Source: Candidatus Bathyarchaeota archaeon
Lineage (GTDB): Archaea; Thermoproteota; Bathyarchaeia; Bathyarchaeales; UBA233
Length of the DNA stretch: 64,000 bases
Assembly (NCBI GenBank): GCA_025057795.1
Contig: JANXEP010000004.1
Location: 34,953-98,952 of the forward strand
Direction of reading: 5' to 3'
The notes below the pieces were generated by a model, which saw only the letters and a program-made list of their open reading frames with translations, did not search any database and was not told where the DNA came from. Shown piece after piece: positions 27,407 through 36,542 of this stretch; within the stretch, counting starts at the first letter, position 1; each line of letters starts with the position of its first letter. Made by a program: the position numbers and the translations under genes.

Positions 27407-28249
27407 ATGTTTAAAGTAAAAGCGATGTCTAAGGAAGACATAGAATTCGCCGTCCAAATAACCGACACGATGGACTGGAACCTAACGGAAAAAGACTTTG
27501 AGCTTATGATGAGTCTAGAGCCCGAAGGATGCTTTATCCTCTTGCACAATTCAGAAAGAATCGGTGTGGCAACAACCGTGAGTTTCGGCAAGGTTGGATG
27601 GATTGGAAACGTTATTGTGGATGAGAAATACCGAAGGAAGGGGGCTGGAGGCACACTGCTGAGGCACGCGATGGCTTTCCTGAAAAGCAGAGGAGTGGAA
27701 ACTATTGGTTTATACTCATACAAGGAAAAGGTTGACTTTTACACTCAACTTGGTTTTAGAAGCGAATCGGAATTTACGGTTTTAAGGGGTGAAGCCTTTT
27801 CCTCAATCGGCGAAGAAGTTAAAGTACCAAGCTTGGGAGATGGCACTATCCAAAAGATAATAGATTTTGACGGCTTTTACTTCGGCGCGTCGAGGGAAAA
27901 ATTACTTAAGAAGATCGTCAACACGAAGGAAAATCTATGTTACTACTACAGTGAGCATGAGGGAGTTTCCGGTTACATCATGGCTAAGGTTTATGGTCGA
28001 TACGTTGAGTTGGGCCCCCTCGTATGCCGAAGGGGACGGGGCGACGTCGCAGTAGCCCTCCTAAAAGCGGTTTTGAATAGGCTTAAGGATTTTGAGGTTT
28101 CCCTTTGCCTGCCAAAGAGGGAGAAAAACATTGTGGAAATGCTGTTGAATGCTGGGTTTAGGGAGGAATTCCCCGTGGTGAGAATGTTTTCTGGGCCACC
28201 AGCTTTTAAAGACTGCATTTACATTGCAGAGTCGCTGGAGAGGGGTTGA
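27407..28249 (+). CDS. Tandem GNAT N-acetyltransferase
   Basis: A 280-residue protein. The first half is a GNAT domain: VGWIGNVIVDEKYRRKGAGGTLLRHAM (about 63-89) contains the acetyl-CoA-binding R-x-x-G-x-G/A, then GLYSYKEKVDFYTQLGF. The second half (about 130-280) keeps the fold rhythm (GPLVCRRGRGDVAVALLKAVLNRL) with a weaker CoA motif, as in Eis-like or duplicated GNATs. First gene of a three-gene unit: the next start is 6 bases past its stop. Acceptor unknown. Confidence 0.85.
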   Translation: MFKVKAMSKEDIEFAVQITDTMDWNLTEKDFELMMSLEPEGCFILLHNSERIGVATTVSFGKVGWIGNVIVDEKYRRKGAGGTLLRHAMAFLKSRGVETIGLYSYKEKVDFYTQLGFRSESEFTVLRGEAFSSIGEEVKVPSLGDGTIQKIIDFDGFYFGASREKLLKKIVNTKENLCYYYSEHEGVSGYIMAKVYGRYVELGPLVCRRGRGDVAVALLKAVLNRLKDFEVSLCLPKREKNIVEMLLNAGFREEFPVVRMFSGPPAFKDCIYIAESLERG

Positions 28250-28255
28250 AGGATA

Positions 28256-29620
28256 TTGTCCCAGAACCTTGCGAAGGTCATCCTTGAAGATTTTCTAGAA
28301 AATTCTTGGCAATGCATAGAAATTCTAGTCAAGGCTCTTGTCGAGTTTGAGGCGAAGGAAGGGAGAGAGTTCACTTTCTACTATTTCAAGAACGGAGAAA
28401 AACGTGAGGTCAAGCTCGGCGGTGGGCACTTCTTTTTAAGGAGTTCTGTTGAATATTCTAACCCGCAGTTGACGGTGGAAGAAGTTCAAGGAATAATCGC
28501 AGCCCGTCTGCTTGAAGTCTGCGGAAACTATTTTTACCAGTATGGTTTAAACGAGACTAAGCGGGGCGATATAGACGAGATTTGTGAAATGCTGCAGAAC
28601 CCAAAAGAAGGCCCCATTGTGCCTTTCCTCCTCAACACGGACGACACGGAACCAGACAGGTATTCGATGAACCCGTTGAGGGGATCCATCGTTCAAAGTG
28701 GACAAAGCGCTTTTCCCTCAGCCTACGTTAAAACTGACGGGTTGAAGATTGATGAAAATTTTACGAGGAAGTATCTTGGAACTTTAATATCTGAAGGCGA
28801 ATTGGAGTTGATAAGGCTCTACTTGGAAAGCGGCAACGACAGTTATGTTGACATGGTTGACGCGGTAAAATATGAGCAGATGCAGAGGCTTTCAGAACTT
28901 TTTGGAATAAATCTGTGCCTATACTCGATGCGCATGCCCATCGAAACGTTAAGGATGGAAGACTCCCATGGGCTGCTACACCACATCATAAGGGAAACCC
29001 ATAGGGATTACCACTCAATAGAGGGCGCCTACCGCTGCATGGGGCGAAGCATGAAGAAGCGCACAACCCTTTTAACGGTTCCCCACTCTCCCAAGGGCTA
29101 CGGTTCCAAACGCGCAGCAAGGGGCAGAATATACTTTGAAGGTGAAAAACTGAAAAGCGTAAAGGTAAGCTACCGCACAACGCCCCTTTACCCCAACGCA
29201 ATAGACCCCGAAGATGTAAGCATAGCAAAAGCAGAAGACGAGTTTATGGTTGAAGCAGAAGCTCTTACGAATTACAACTTCAAAGAAACGCCGTCTTCCC
29301 CGCAGTTCTTCATATACTCGCTTGCTTCCGCGGAAAATGCAGCCCTATGGCATGGCATAGGGGCTTACGGCGCAGAAGAGCTTTTGAACAGCTACATTTC
29401 AATCCGCGCGGCTTGCTCAAGCGGCGCGTTGATTAGAAATTTGGAAGCTTATGGGGTTTCCTTTAAAATCCCACTGCAATTTAACTTGTCACCCCAATAC
29501 ATGTGGGTGCATCCAGTACACCGAAACATAGATGCGAGCATAGGCTGCGTTGAAAACCTAGAGGATTTAGCGAAAATGGGAATGCGCATCGAACATCTCA
29601 GCCCCCGCCGAGGCGCATAA
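28256..29620 (+). CDS. Uncharacterised protein in a GNAT-MBL operon
   Basis: A 454-residue soluble protein that I do not recognise. It has no P-loop, no cysteine cluster and no membrane segment. Its most conserved-looking part is near residues 245-300, rich in His, Arg and Tyr (HRDYHSIEGAYRCMGRSMKK, VPHSPKGYGSKRAARGR). A second is near the end (YMWVHPVHRNIDASIGC). Spaced H/R residues of this kind suggest a phosphate- or nucleotide-handling enzyme, but that is a guess. TTG start with AAGGAT six bases before it; it lies 6 bases after the GNAT stop and 2 bases before the MBL start, so the three are co-translated. Confidence 0.8.
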   Translation: MSQNLAKVILEDFLENSWQCIEILVKALVEFEAKEGREFTFYYFKNGEKREVKLGGGHFFLRSSVEYSNPQLTVEEVQGIIAARLLEVCGNYFYQYGLNETKRGDIDEICEMLQNPKEGPIVPFLLNTDDTEPDRYSMNPLRGSIVQSGQSAFPSAYVKTDGLKIDENFTRKYLGTLISEGELELIRLYLESGNDSYVDMVDAVKYEQMQRLSELFGINLCLYSMRMPIETLRMEDSHGLLHHIIRETHRDYHSIEGAYRCMGRSMKKRTTLLTVPHSPKGYGSKRAARGRIYFEGEKLKSVKVSYRTTPLYPNAIDPEDVSIAKAEDEFMVEAEALTNYNFKETPSSPQFFIYSLASAENAALWHGIGAYGAEELLNSYISIRAACSSGALIRNLEAYGVSFKIPLQFNLSPQYMWVHPVHRNIDASIGCVENLEDLAKMGMRIEHLSPRRGA

Positions 29621-29622
29621 GC

Positions 29623-30234
29623 ATGTTTTTTAGGCAGATAAAGCATCATGGAGACAACTTCTCCTACATCATAGCAGACGAATCGGCAAAGGAGGCTGCT
29701 GTGGTTGACCCAAGTTTTAACGCAGACGTCATAACCAAAATCCTGAAAGAACAGAACCTAAAACTGAAGTTCATCATAAACACGCATGGGCATGGAGACC
29801 ACACGGCTGGAAACCGGGAACTTCAAAAAATCTTCAACGCAAAAATAGTAGCCCATAAGCTTGCCAAAATCAAAAAGAACATAAGCGTGGAAGACGGGGA
29901 TGTTTTAAAGCTTGGAAAAACAACCATAAAAGTCATTCACACGCCTGGGCACACGCAAGACAGCATATGCCTACTGGTGGAGGGTAAACTGCTTACTGGC
30001 GACACGCTCTTTGTCGGGGATTGTGGAAGAACAGACCTGTCTGGCGGAAGCCCTAAAGACATGTATGACAGCCTCTTTAACAAAATTTTGAAACTTGACG
30101 ACGACATTGAAGTGTATCCCGGCCATGATTATGGCGCCCACCCATACTCGACGATAGGCAGGGAGAGAAAAACGAATTATACGCTTGAAAAGCGCACCAT
30201 GGAAGAGTTCATTGAGTTTATGAGGCAACCCTAG
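29623..30234 (+). CDS. Metallo-beta-lactamase fold hydrolase (glyoxalase II-like)
   Basis: A 203-residue protein with the full metal set: THGHGDHTAGN (HxHxDH, about 54-64), HTPGHTQDS (about 106-114), TGDTLFVGDCGRTDLSGG (bridging Asp) and PGHDYG (last His). Length and order match short glyoxalase II-like and persulfide dioxygenase-like hydrolases; the specific substrate (thioester or persulfide) is undecided. Third gene in the GNAT-unknown-MBL unit. Confidence 0.92.
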   Translation: MFFRQIKHHGDNFSYIIADESAKEAAVVDPSFNADVITKILKEQNLKLKFIINTHGHGDHTAGNRELQKIFNAKIVAHKLAKIKKNISVEDGDVLKLGKTTIKVIHTPGHTQDSICLLVEGKLLTGDTLFVGDCGRTDLSGGSPKDMYDSLFNKILKLDDDIEVYPGHDYGAHPYSTIGRERKTNYTLEKRTMEEFIEFMRQP

Positions 30235-30275
30235 CGGGTGTGCATACGAAAGCGAAATCGGCTGTAAGGAACACG

Positions 30276-31025
30276 CTAAGGCTTGCTTTCAGATTCTTTC
30301 CATAAATAGTTAAAGTAGTCTTTGGCTAATCCAGCTAAGCCCGGATGGTCAGACCATATGGCGGTGATTTCGCCCCTTTCATCTGTGAAAAGCAGCAGAA
30401 CCTCCCCGTTGTCGGATATGGCTCCGCCGCCGAACATTTTGATTCTGCATCTCACTTCGCCAATTTTTGAAAGCGCCTTGTAAACATTTTCATTTAGCCC
30501 CTCTGAAACCATGAAGCGAACCTGTAAAGTCTCCCCGACGAGGGAATGGAGCAATGGATAAAATTCTAGCAGAAAATCCTCCCTGATGGATGGGAAGGCT
30601 ACAGCCATTTCCCGCCTACACTTTTTAGCCATCTCTCTAAACTTTGAAACAATATTCAGGATGCCTCTCAAAATCCATATATCATATTTTTCCCTTGTTT
30701 TAATTTTCTCGTAGAGGGGGACAAGCTCATCAGCTAAAGTTTTCTCAATTTGCAACCACTCGTTTTCCATAGCGTTTTTCGCGGCTTTTAAAGCTGTTTC
30801 CGGAGATTTTGGAAAATACTTGCTGGGCCTTTTCCTTGAAGATTCTATCCAGCCCTTCTTTTCTAGGCTGTTGAGGACTTGATAAACTTTTGAATAGGGT
30901 ATTTGCGCCCCGTAGCTGATCTGCTTGGCTGTTAGTGCGCCCTTTTCCAGGAGAAGCAGGTAAGCGTCTGCCTCATAGTCTGTTAGTCCAATCTTTTTGA
31001 GAAGCATGCCAATCTTGGAGTTCAT
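30276..31025 (-). CDS. TrmB-family transcriptional regulator
   Basis: About 249 residues from ATG 31025. Winged helix at the start (KKIGLTDYEADAYLLLLEKG, SYGAQIPYSKVYQVLNSLEKKGW) followed by the TrmB-type effector domain (about 110-249) that in relatives binds sugars or other ligands. I reject the longer GTG start at 31052: it would read through the 25-base palindrome lying right before the ATG, and a TATA at 31055-31064 places the transcript start inside that palindrome. The gene is divergent from the Tes-like radical SAM gene and probably controls it and itself. Confidence 0.9.
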   Translation of the reverse strand: MNSKIGMLLKKIGLTDYEADAYLLLLEKGALTAKQISYGAQIPYSKVYQVLNSLEKKGWIESSRKRPSKYFPKSPETALKAAKNAMENEWLQIEKTLADELVPLYEKIKTREKYDIWILRGILNIVSKFREMAKKCRREMAVAFPSIREDFLLEFYPLLHSLVGETLQVRFMVSEGLNENVYKALSKIGEVRCRIKMFGGGAISDNGEVLLLFTDERGEITAIWSDHPGLAGLAKDYFNYLWKESESKP

Positions 31026-31028
31026 ACT

Positions 31029-31053
31029 GGTGAAAAAAGTAACTCTTTTCACC
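31029..31053. promoter_or_regulatory. 25-base palindromic operator between trmB-like and tes-like genes
   Basis: Arms GGTGAAAA and TTTTCACC, with inner AGT/ACT, pair at 11 of 12 positions around a central base. For the TrmB gene it sits between TATA and start codon, a repressing position; for the divergent radical SAM gene it sits just upstream of the TATA (31071-31082), an activating position in known TrmB systems. Binding is inferred. Confidence 0.65.
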
Positions 31054-31070
31054 CTATTAAAATTATGGAA

Positions 31071-31082
31071 ATTTTAATATAC
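31071..31082 (+). promoter_or_regulatory. TATA box of the Tes-like gene
   Basis: ATTTTAATATAC, giving a predicted start near 31101 and a leader of about 28 bases before ATG 31129. Confidence 0.5.
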
Positions 31083-31128
31083 CCGCAAAATTCATAGCCG
31101 AATCTCGACCGGCCCTCATGGCAATGGG

Positions 31129-32667
31129 ATGGAAATGGCAAGCCTTCAAGAAGAAAAGGCGATGTTTGAAACTTATTCAACAAGCCTATGCCCCGAATGC
31201 TTAAGGAAGATTCCCATGAGGATTTACGAGGAGGATGGAGTAATTTACCTTGAGAAGACTTGTCCGGAGCATGGAAAGTTTGAAGACGTTTATTGGGGAG
31301 ACGCTGAACTTTTCAAGTGGTTTTACAGCGGATGGTACAACGCGAAATACGGGGGTGGCGGATTAGAAAACCCCCATACTAAGGCGGTTAGGGGCTGCCC
31401 CTTTGATTGTGGCTTATGCACCCAACACAAGTCTCACACCGTTCTCGGCATAATCGACGTGACGAACAGGTGCAACATGGCTTGCCCAGTGTGTTTCGCC
31501 CACGCTGGAATATTGAACTACGTTTACGAGCCGTCCTACTCGCAGATTTTGGACATGATTAAGCTGTTAAGGGATAATAAGCCTTGGGCATGTAACGCTC
31601 TTCAGTTCAGCGGTGGAGAACCCACCTTGAGAAACGACTTGCCAGAACTTGTCGCAGAAGCGAAGAAGGCTGGAATAAAGCATGTGGAGGTTAACACCAA
31701 CGGCCTGCGCCTCGCCGAAGACACAGACTATTTTAAGAGGCTTCTAGACGCTGGGGTGAGCACCCTCTACCTTCAATTTGACGGTTTAAACGAAGAAATT
31801 TATAGGAAAACAAGGGCTAGGACAGACCTCGTTCCCATAAAGCATAAGGTTTTGGAAAACGCCAGAAAACTGGGCTTAGAGTCAATAGTTCTTGTGGTTA
31901 CCTTGGCGCGGGGAGTAAACGACCAAGAGCTTGGAAACATAATACGCTATGCTGTAGAAAACCATGACGTGGTGAGGTGCATCAACATTCAACCCATATC
32001 CATGGCTGGAAGGGCCAGAAAAGAGGAAATGCGGGAAATGCGCATAACAGTGCCCGACGCCATCAAACTCATAGAGGAGCAAACTAATGGAAACATTACA
32101 AGGCGGGATTGGAGGCCCGTAGATTGGCCGGTTCCCATATCTAAGGGCATGGAGATTCTAAAGAATAGGGTTTACCCCGAGTTCACAATGCATCCTATGT
32201 GTGGGGCAGCAACTTTCATCGTGGTTGAAAAAGACGGTGTATACAAGCCCATAACGCAGTATGTGGACGTGGACAGGTTTGCGGAAATTTTCTGGAACAT
32301 TTACTACTCGGGTGTAAAAGGCAAAAGGACTATGGCTAAAATGAGAATGCTCGAGTTTTTGCCCATGGTTAAGTCGCCCATAGTAAGGGATCTACTGAAG
32401 GATGTGGTAACCAAGGGAAGCTATAAAGCCTTGGGGAAGTTTATGCGCAAGATAGTTATGATTGGAATCATGCACTTTATGGATGTTTGGAACTTCGACT
32501 TAGACCGCGCCCAAAAATGCGTAATCCACTATGCAACACCAGACGGCAAAGTAAGGTCCTTCTGCACATATAACAGCATATACAGAAGTCAAGTTGAGAA
32601 ACAGTTCGCCATATCTGTCAAAGACTGGATGGAAAAGCATGGGAAAAAGATAAGCGAACCAGTCTAA
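31129..32667 (+). CDS. Radical SAM enzyme, tetraether synthase (Tes)-like
   Basis: A 512-residue radical SAM protein of the COG1964 group that includes tetraether lipid synthase (MJ0619), which couples two archaeol chains into the membrane-spanning GDGT. The SAM cluster is C-x3-C-x2-C in TNRCNMACPVCFAHA (about 111-125); FSGGEPTLR is the SAM-binding GGE motif. N-terminal cysteines (LCPEC, CPEHG) and CPFDCGLC (about 88-95) would bind further metal or Fe-S clusters, and more cysteines lie at MCGAATF and near the end (QKCVIHYA, SFCTYN), as expected for a multi-cluster enzyme. COG1964 has paralogues with other roles, so lipid coupling is probable, not certain. ATG 31135 is an alternative start. 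Confidence 0.8.
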   Translation: MEMASLQEEKAMFETYSTSLCPECLRKIPMRIYEEDGVIYLEKTCPEHGKFEDVYWGDAELFKWFYSGWYNAKYGGGGLENPHTKAVRGCPFDCGLCTQHKSHTVLGIIDVTNRCNMACPVCFAHAGILNYVYEPSYSQILDMIKLLRDNKPWACNALQFSGGEPTLRNDLPELVAEAKKAGIKHVEVNTNGLRLAEDTDYFKRLLDAGVSTLYLQFDGLNEEIYRKTRARTDLVPIKHKVLENARKLGLESIVLVVTLARGVNDQELGNIIRYAVENHDVVRCINIQPISMAGRARKEEMREMRITVPDAIKLIEEQTNGNITRRDWRPVDWPVPISKGMEILKNRVYPEFTMHPMCGAATFIVVEKDGVYKPITQYVDVDRFAEIFWNIYYSGVKGKRTMAKMRMLEFLPMVKSPIVRDLLKDVVTKGSYKALGKFMRKIVMIGIMHFMDVWNFDLDRAQKCVIHYATPDGKVRSFCTYNSIYRSQVEKQFAISVKDWMEKHGKKISEPV

Positions 32668-32833
32668 ACCCGTTTGGTTATCTTAACGGTCTCGCTTTTC
32701 AACGCTTTCTTGACGGATGCTCTCTTCCATAACGTTAATCCACATTTAAGCGTTTAATCTTGCGTATTTAGTTCTGATTCATTAAAAATAAACGTGTGTT
32801 TTTGGGTATTCCCTTTTAGGGCGAGGAAAGATT

Positions 32834-33430
32834 TTGGCTATAGAAGAAAGGGCGGAAACCAACGAGCAAGGCTTTGCAAGCATAGACTCCAGTTGTCCAC
32901 ACTATTTTGGCTACCTTAGGGAACGCGCAAAATGGGGAAGTATCCCCGAGGAATGCTTAGCATGCAAAAAAGTCGTGGAGTGCATGCTCCATGAATTAAA
33001 AAGCCCTCAACAAAAACCCGCAATGGAACAAGTGAAAGTGACAAGAGAGGAAATGGTGGAAAGCTTGGCGCAAGTCACAGAAGAAACGGTGGAAGAGAAA
33101 AAAGAGGAAGTGGAGGAAAAAATTGAGCCTAAAGCCAAAATTCAACCTCGGGTTGAAGCACAGCCCCCGGAGGACCACTTCATGGTGAAAGACATGGGTA
33201 TGCTGTACGCCACGTGGACCAGCACAGTTCGCATCCCAAAAGAAATTCTCGCCAAATGGGGTGGAAAAGTAAAAGAGGTCATACTCGAAACTGCAAACGG
33301 GAGAAAAGAAATATGCAAAGTTGCACCCATAGAAGGCTTAAAAGAAAGAATCGTTGAAGTCCCGGATAAAGTGCAGCAGAGCCTCGGAGTAGCGAAAGGC
33401 GACTTCATTAGAGTGAGACCATGCTTATAG
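32834..33430 (+). CDS. Archaeal protein with N-terminal cysteine motif and charged linker
   Basis: A 198-residue protein of unknown function in three parts. Residues 15-52 carry CPHYFGYLRER...IPEECLACKKVVECM, four cysteines that could hold zinc or Fe-S and that recur in small proteins of related archaea. About 60-110 is a very acidic/basic, probably flexible linker (EETVEEKKEEVEEK). About 125-198 is a compact domain (STVRIPKEILAKWGGKVKEV, KGDFIRVRP) resembling AbrB- or double-psi-like beta folds. The TTG start has GAGG at good spacing. Confidence 0.75.
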   Translation: MAIEERAETNEQGFASIDSSCPHYFGYLRERAKWGSIPEECLACKKVVECMLHELKSPQQKPAMEQVKVTREEMVESLAQVTEETVEEKKEEVEEKIEPKAKIQPRVEAQPPEDHFMVKDMGMLYATWTSTVRIPKEILAKWGGKVKEVILETANGRKEICKVAPIEGLKERIVEVPDKVQQSLGVAKGDFIRVRPCL

Positions 33431-33505
33431 GGAGATAGGCGTCTATTGGCTGATTTCTCAACCGAAAACCATGCAAAATATGGGGCGAAGACTTTCTAAG
33501 GTATG

Positions 33506-36316
33506 CTAGCTTTGCCGTTTAACCTGCCTTCTAAGAGTTTCCTCAGCCTTCATAACGGCTTCTTGCAATTTTCCAACTATGGTTCCCCCGCCCTGAGCGA
33601 AGCCTGGTCTTCCACCGCCCCCGCCTCCGATTAAGGCTGAAGCCTCTTTCACCATTTCAGCCGCGTTTACGCCTTTTTCCAAAGCCTCTTTCCCAGCCAT
33701 AACCATTATTCTCGCTGTTTTCCCATCAGACCCATAGAACAGGGCAACCGTAGCCTCGTCCTTTTTGACCATTTCGCTTGCTGTCTGAACCATACGCTCA
33801 ACATTTATGTCTTCCTTAAAATCGCGCTTCACAAGCTTAACGCCATCAATTTCGCTGGCGGCTTCAACTTCAACCTTTGCGCCTGCGCCTAGGCTTTCCA
33901 GCCTTGCTATCTCCCTTATCAGCCTCCTCCTTTCCGCGTTTGCCTCCTTCAACTCTTTGACAAGCTTCTCAGCTGTTTCACCCAACTTTTCCAGCGGAGC
34001 GTTCAAAACCTCAGAAACCCGCCAGAGAAGTTCCTCGTTCCTCTGCACGGCCTTCAACGCGTGAACGCCTAAGGCATACACAAGCCTCTCCACGCCGTCC
34101 TGAATTCTCTCCGAATGAACTATTTTAATGAAGCCTATCTCCCCAGTGTTCTTGACATGGGTGCCACCGCAAGCCTCAACCTCCCAGTCTCCAATCTTTA
34201 CAACGCGGATTTCCCTGCCCGGAACAGCCCCTCCTTGATAAAGCCTAAAACCGTATAGGCTTTCTGCTTCGCTTCTCGGCATCCAAGAAATTTCCACAGG
34301 GATATTCCTCAAAACTGCTTCATTGGCTAAGGCTTCTATTTTCTGCACTTCCTCCCGCGTAAGCCTACGATAGTGGGAAATGTCAAGCCTGGAACTCTCA
34401 ACGCCTTTCTGGGTGCCAAACTGCCAAACGTGCTGTCCAAGAACGCGCCTAGCAGCGCTGTTGATTATGTGGGTTGCCGTGTGACTCTTCATTAGGCTGT
34501 ACCGCCTATCCCAATCTATTACTCCTTTAACGAATGTGCCTTCCCTTGGAACGGCCCCGCCGCCTATTTTGTGAACTATCACTTTGCCAACTTTTTGGAC
34601 GTTGACAACTTCAGCTTTTCCTCCATCAAACGTTAGATAGCCGCTGTCTGCGGGTTGGCCCCCTCCCTCTGGATAGAAGCATGTCCCGTCAAGGACAACG
34701 TATTCGTTTCCAACCACCTTGAGGACTTTGGCTTCGAACTCCTTCATGTACTGGTCCTTATAGTACAACGCCTCTGTTTCCGGAAGGTCAGCCACCTCGT
34801 TTTCAATCCACCCTTCAGCTTTGACCTCCTCGGTCAGCTTAGACGTTTGCATGTGCCTCTCAGCGATGAGGGCGTAAAAGTTTTCAGGAACATCAGCGGT
34901 TAAACCCTCTTTCTCAGCCACTTCCTTGACTATTTCTGGCGGAATGCCGTGGGAATCATAAAGTTCAATGAATGTTTCAACGGGAACCTTCTGAGCGCCC
35001 GTGGTTTTGAGTTCGCCAGCCATACGCTTCACTAAGTTTTCGCCCCGTGTTATGGTTTCCCTGAATTTTTCCTCCTCGACGGAAAGCATCTCCATTATCT
35101 CGTCTCGCATTTCGCGGATGTGCGGGTAATCCTTAGACCAGCGGTTGATTTGCAATTCCACAACGTCATAGAGCCTATCCGTAATGCCCAACATCCTTAA
35201 AAGGCGGTAAATCCTACGGAAAAGAAGCCTTGCCAAGTATCCCTCTTGAATGTTTGAGGGGACAACCCCTTCAGAAAGTATGAAAGTTAAGCATTTAGTA
35301 TGGTCCGCAACGGCGAAAGCATTTTCAATGGGAAACAGTTTTCTGTCAAGTTCCTCGGCGTCCATGCCTATTAGCTGCGCTATTTTCCTTCTAGCCTCGA
35401 GTCTGCCAACAGTTTTGTCCAAACTCATTAAGCTTGAAAACTTCGCCACCCTTGAAAGCAGGTCTTCGTCAACACGGCCTATCCCAGCCATCCTAAAAAT
35501 CTCTTCGAGTAAGTCGTCGTAGATGGCGTGGAAAGCGCTCGGTGCGCCTTGGGAAAGCCAAGTGTAACGTTCTATGCCATAGCCCGTATCCACGGTTCTG
35601 ATAGGCAGCTTAACAAACCTGTCGCCAACCACCTTGTACTGCATGAAAACAAGGGTGGCAACCTCCAAGCCCCTAACTATGCATTCTAAGCATGGCCCCG
35701 CGTTTCCGCCTCCAGACCATATTTCCTCCTTGTAAACCACTTCTTCGGGTTTTATGCCCAACTCCTTAACGAACTCGTCGTGATACCTTACGGTCTGGTC
35801 TTTCCAGTAAACTTCCTTGTCGGGGTAGTTGAAGGCGTGATGACCGCCCATCTCAAAAATTGTTATATATTTGCCGAAGGTCGGCCCTGTGTTCGTTATG
35901 TCCACGAGGCGTATGCATGGCTGGGCGATTACAAGGGGGTTGGCGGGCGGCGGCGCAATCCCCTCGGTGACATATGGTTGGAAGTCAATTATGCTTGCGT
36001 GGGTTAGGTAAATGTCGTCTCTCCACCTTGCCACAACAGGGTAAGGCTTTATCCGCTTGTGTCCACGCTTTTCAAAAAATGATAGGAAAGTCTCGCGCAT
36101 TTCACGCAGATTATAACTTTTACGGGTCGGCGGCGTCCCTATGAAAGTGTAGTATGCGCAGCCTTCGGGTCTGGCCTCCCCACATGTTTCCTGATTCGGG
36201 TTCAGCGTCCAAAAATATGAGCCGCATTTTGGGCAGAGCTTTCTAACGTATCCGGACTCTTTAAAGAACGGTAGGGCGTATTCCTCTGCTGGAAACTTTT
36301 CCAAACCCTCCAACAC
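33506..36316 (-). CDS. alaS: Alanyl-tRNA synthetase (archaeal type)
   Basis: A 936-residue class II synthetase that charges tRNA-Ala, with a built-in editing domain against Ser and Gly. The N-terminal extension with CPKCGSYFW is archaeal. Motif 2 and 3 surroundings (RWRDDIYLTHASI, VDTGYGIERYTWLSQG) form the active site. The editing domain has HTATHI (about 608) and CGGTH (about 715), the zinc-type HxxxH and CxxxH. The C-terminal part is coiled coil plus the glycine-rich tail (GGGGGGRPGFAQGG). Start GTG at 36316. Confidence 0.97.
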   Translation of the reverse strand: MLEGLEKFPAEEYALPFFKESGYVRKLCPKCGSYFWTLNPNQETCGEARPEGCAYYTFIGTPPTRKSYNLREMRETFLSFFEKRGHKRIKPYPVVARWRDDIYLTHASIIDFQPYVTEGIAPPPANPLVIAQPCIRLVDITNTGPTFGKYITIFEMGGHHAFNYPDKEVYWKDQTVRYHDEFVKELGIKPEEVVYKEEIWSGGGNAGPCLECIVRGLEVATLVFMQYKVVGDRFVKLPIRTVDTGYGIERYTWLSQGAPSAFHAIYDDLLEEIFRMAGIGRVDEDLLSRVAKFSSLMSLDKTVGRLEARRKIAQLIGMDAEELDRKLFPIENAFAVADHTKCLTFILSEGVVPSNIQEGYLARLLFRRIYRLLRMLGITDRLYDVVELQINRWSKDYPHIREMRDEIMEMLSVEEEKFRETITRGENLVKRMAGELKTTGAQKVPVETFIELYDSHGIPPEIVKEVAEKEGLTADVPENFYALIAERHMQTSKLTEEVKAEGWIENEVADLPETEALYYKDQYMKEFEAKVLKVVGNEYVVLDGTCFYPEGGGQPADSGYLTFDGGKAEVVNVQKVGKVIVHKIGGGAVPREGTFVKGVIDWDRRYSLMKSHTATHIINSAARRVLGQHVWQFGTQKGVESSRLDISHYRRLTREEVQKIEALANEAVLRNIPVEISWMPRSEAESLYGFRLYQGGAVPGREIRVVKIGDWEVEACGGTHVKNTGEIGFIKIVHSERIQDGVERLVYALGVHALKAVQRNEELLWRVSEVLNAPLEKLGETAEKLVKELKEANAERRRLIREIARLESLGAGAKVEVEAASEIDGVKLVKRDFKEDINVERMVQTASEMVKKDEATVALFYGSDGKTARIMVMAGKEALEKGVNAAEMVKEASALIGGGGGGRPGFAQGGGTIVGKLQEAVMKAEETLRRQVKRQS

Positions 36317-36449
36317 CTCTCTGTTAACGATTTTGGCGCTACTTTAAATCATTTCGCTATCCAAGTTTTAAGCCTGAGCTGCCTACGCTTTCTTGGTGGA
36401 CTGGCGGGGTTAGAATTTCAGTCATTGAAATCTCTCCAGCATCTAAGGC

Positions 36450-36469
36450 CAGCATTGATTTAAATGCTG
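36450..36469. repeat. Inverted repeat CAGCATT-6-AATGCTG
   Basis: A perfect 7-bp stem with a 6-base AT loop in the 226-base gap between tiaS and alaS. It could help end tiaS transcription or act in alaS control; no poly-T run follows on the minus strand. Confidence 0.3.
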
Positions 36470-36542
36470 CTTGTTTATAAAACTTCTTAGGATGCAAATT
36501 TGAACCCCTCAAGATATGCATGTTAAAACTCCATAGGGCTGG

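Noticed and set aside
29449..29649. Minus-strand ORF over the MBL gene start
   Set aside because: Shadow of the plus-strand genes, no signals or homology.
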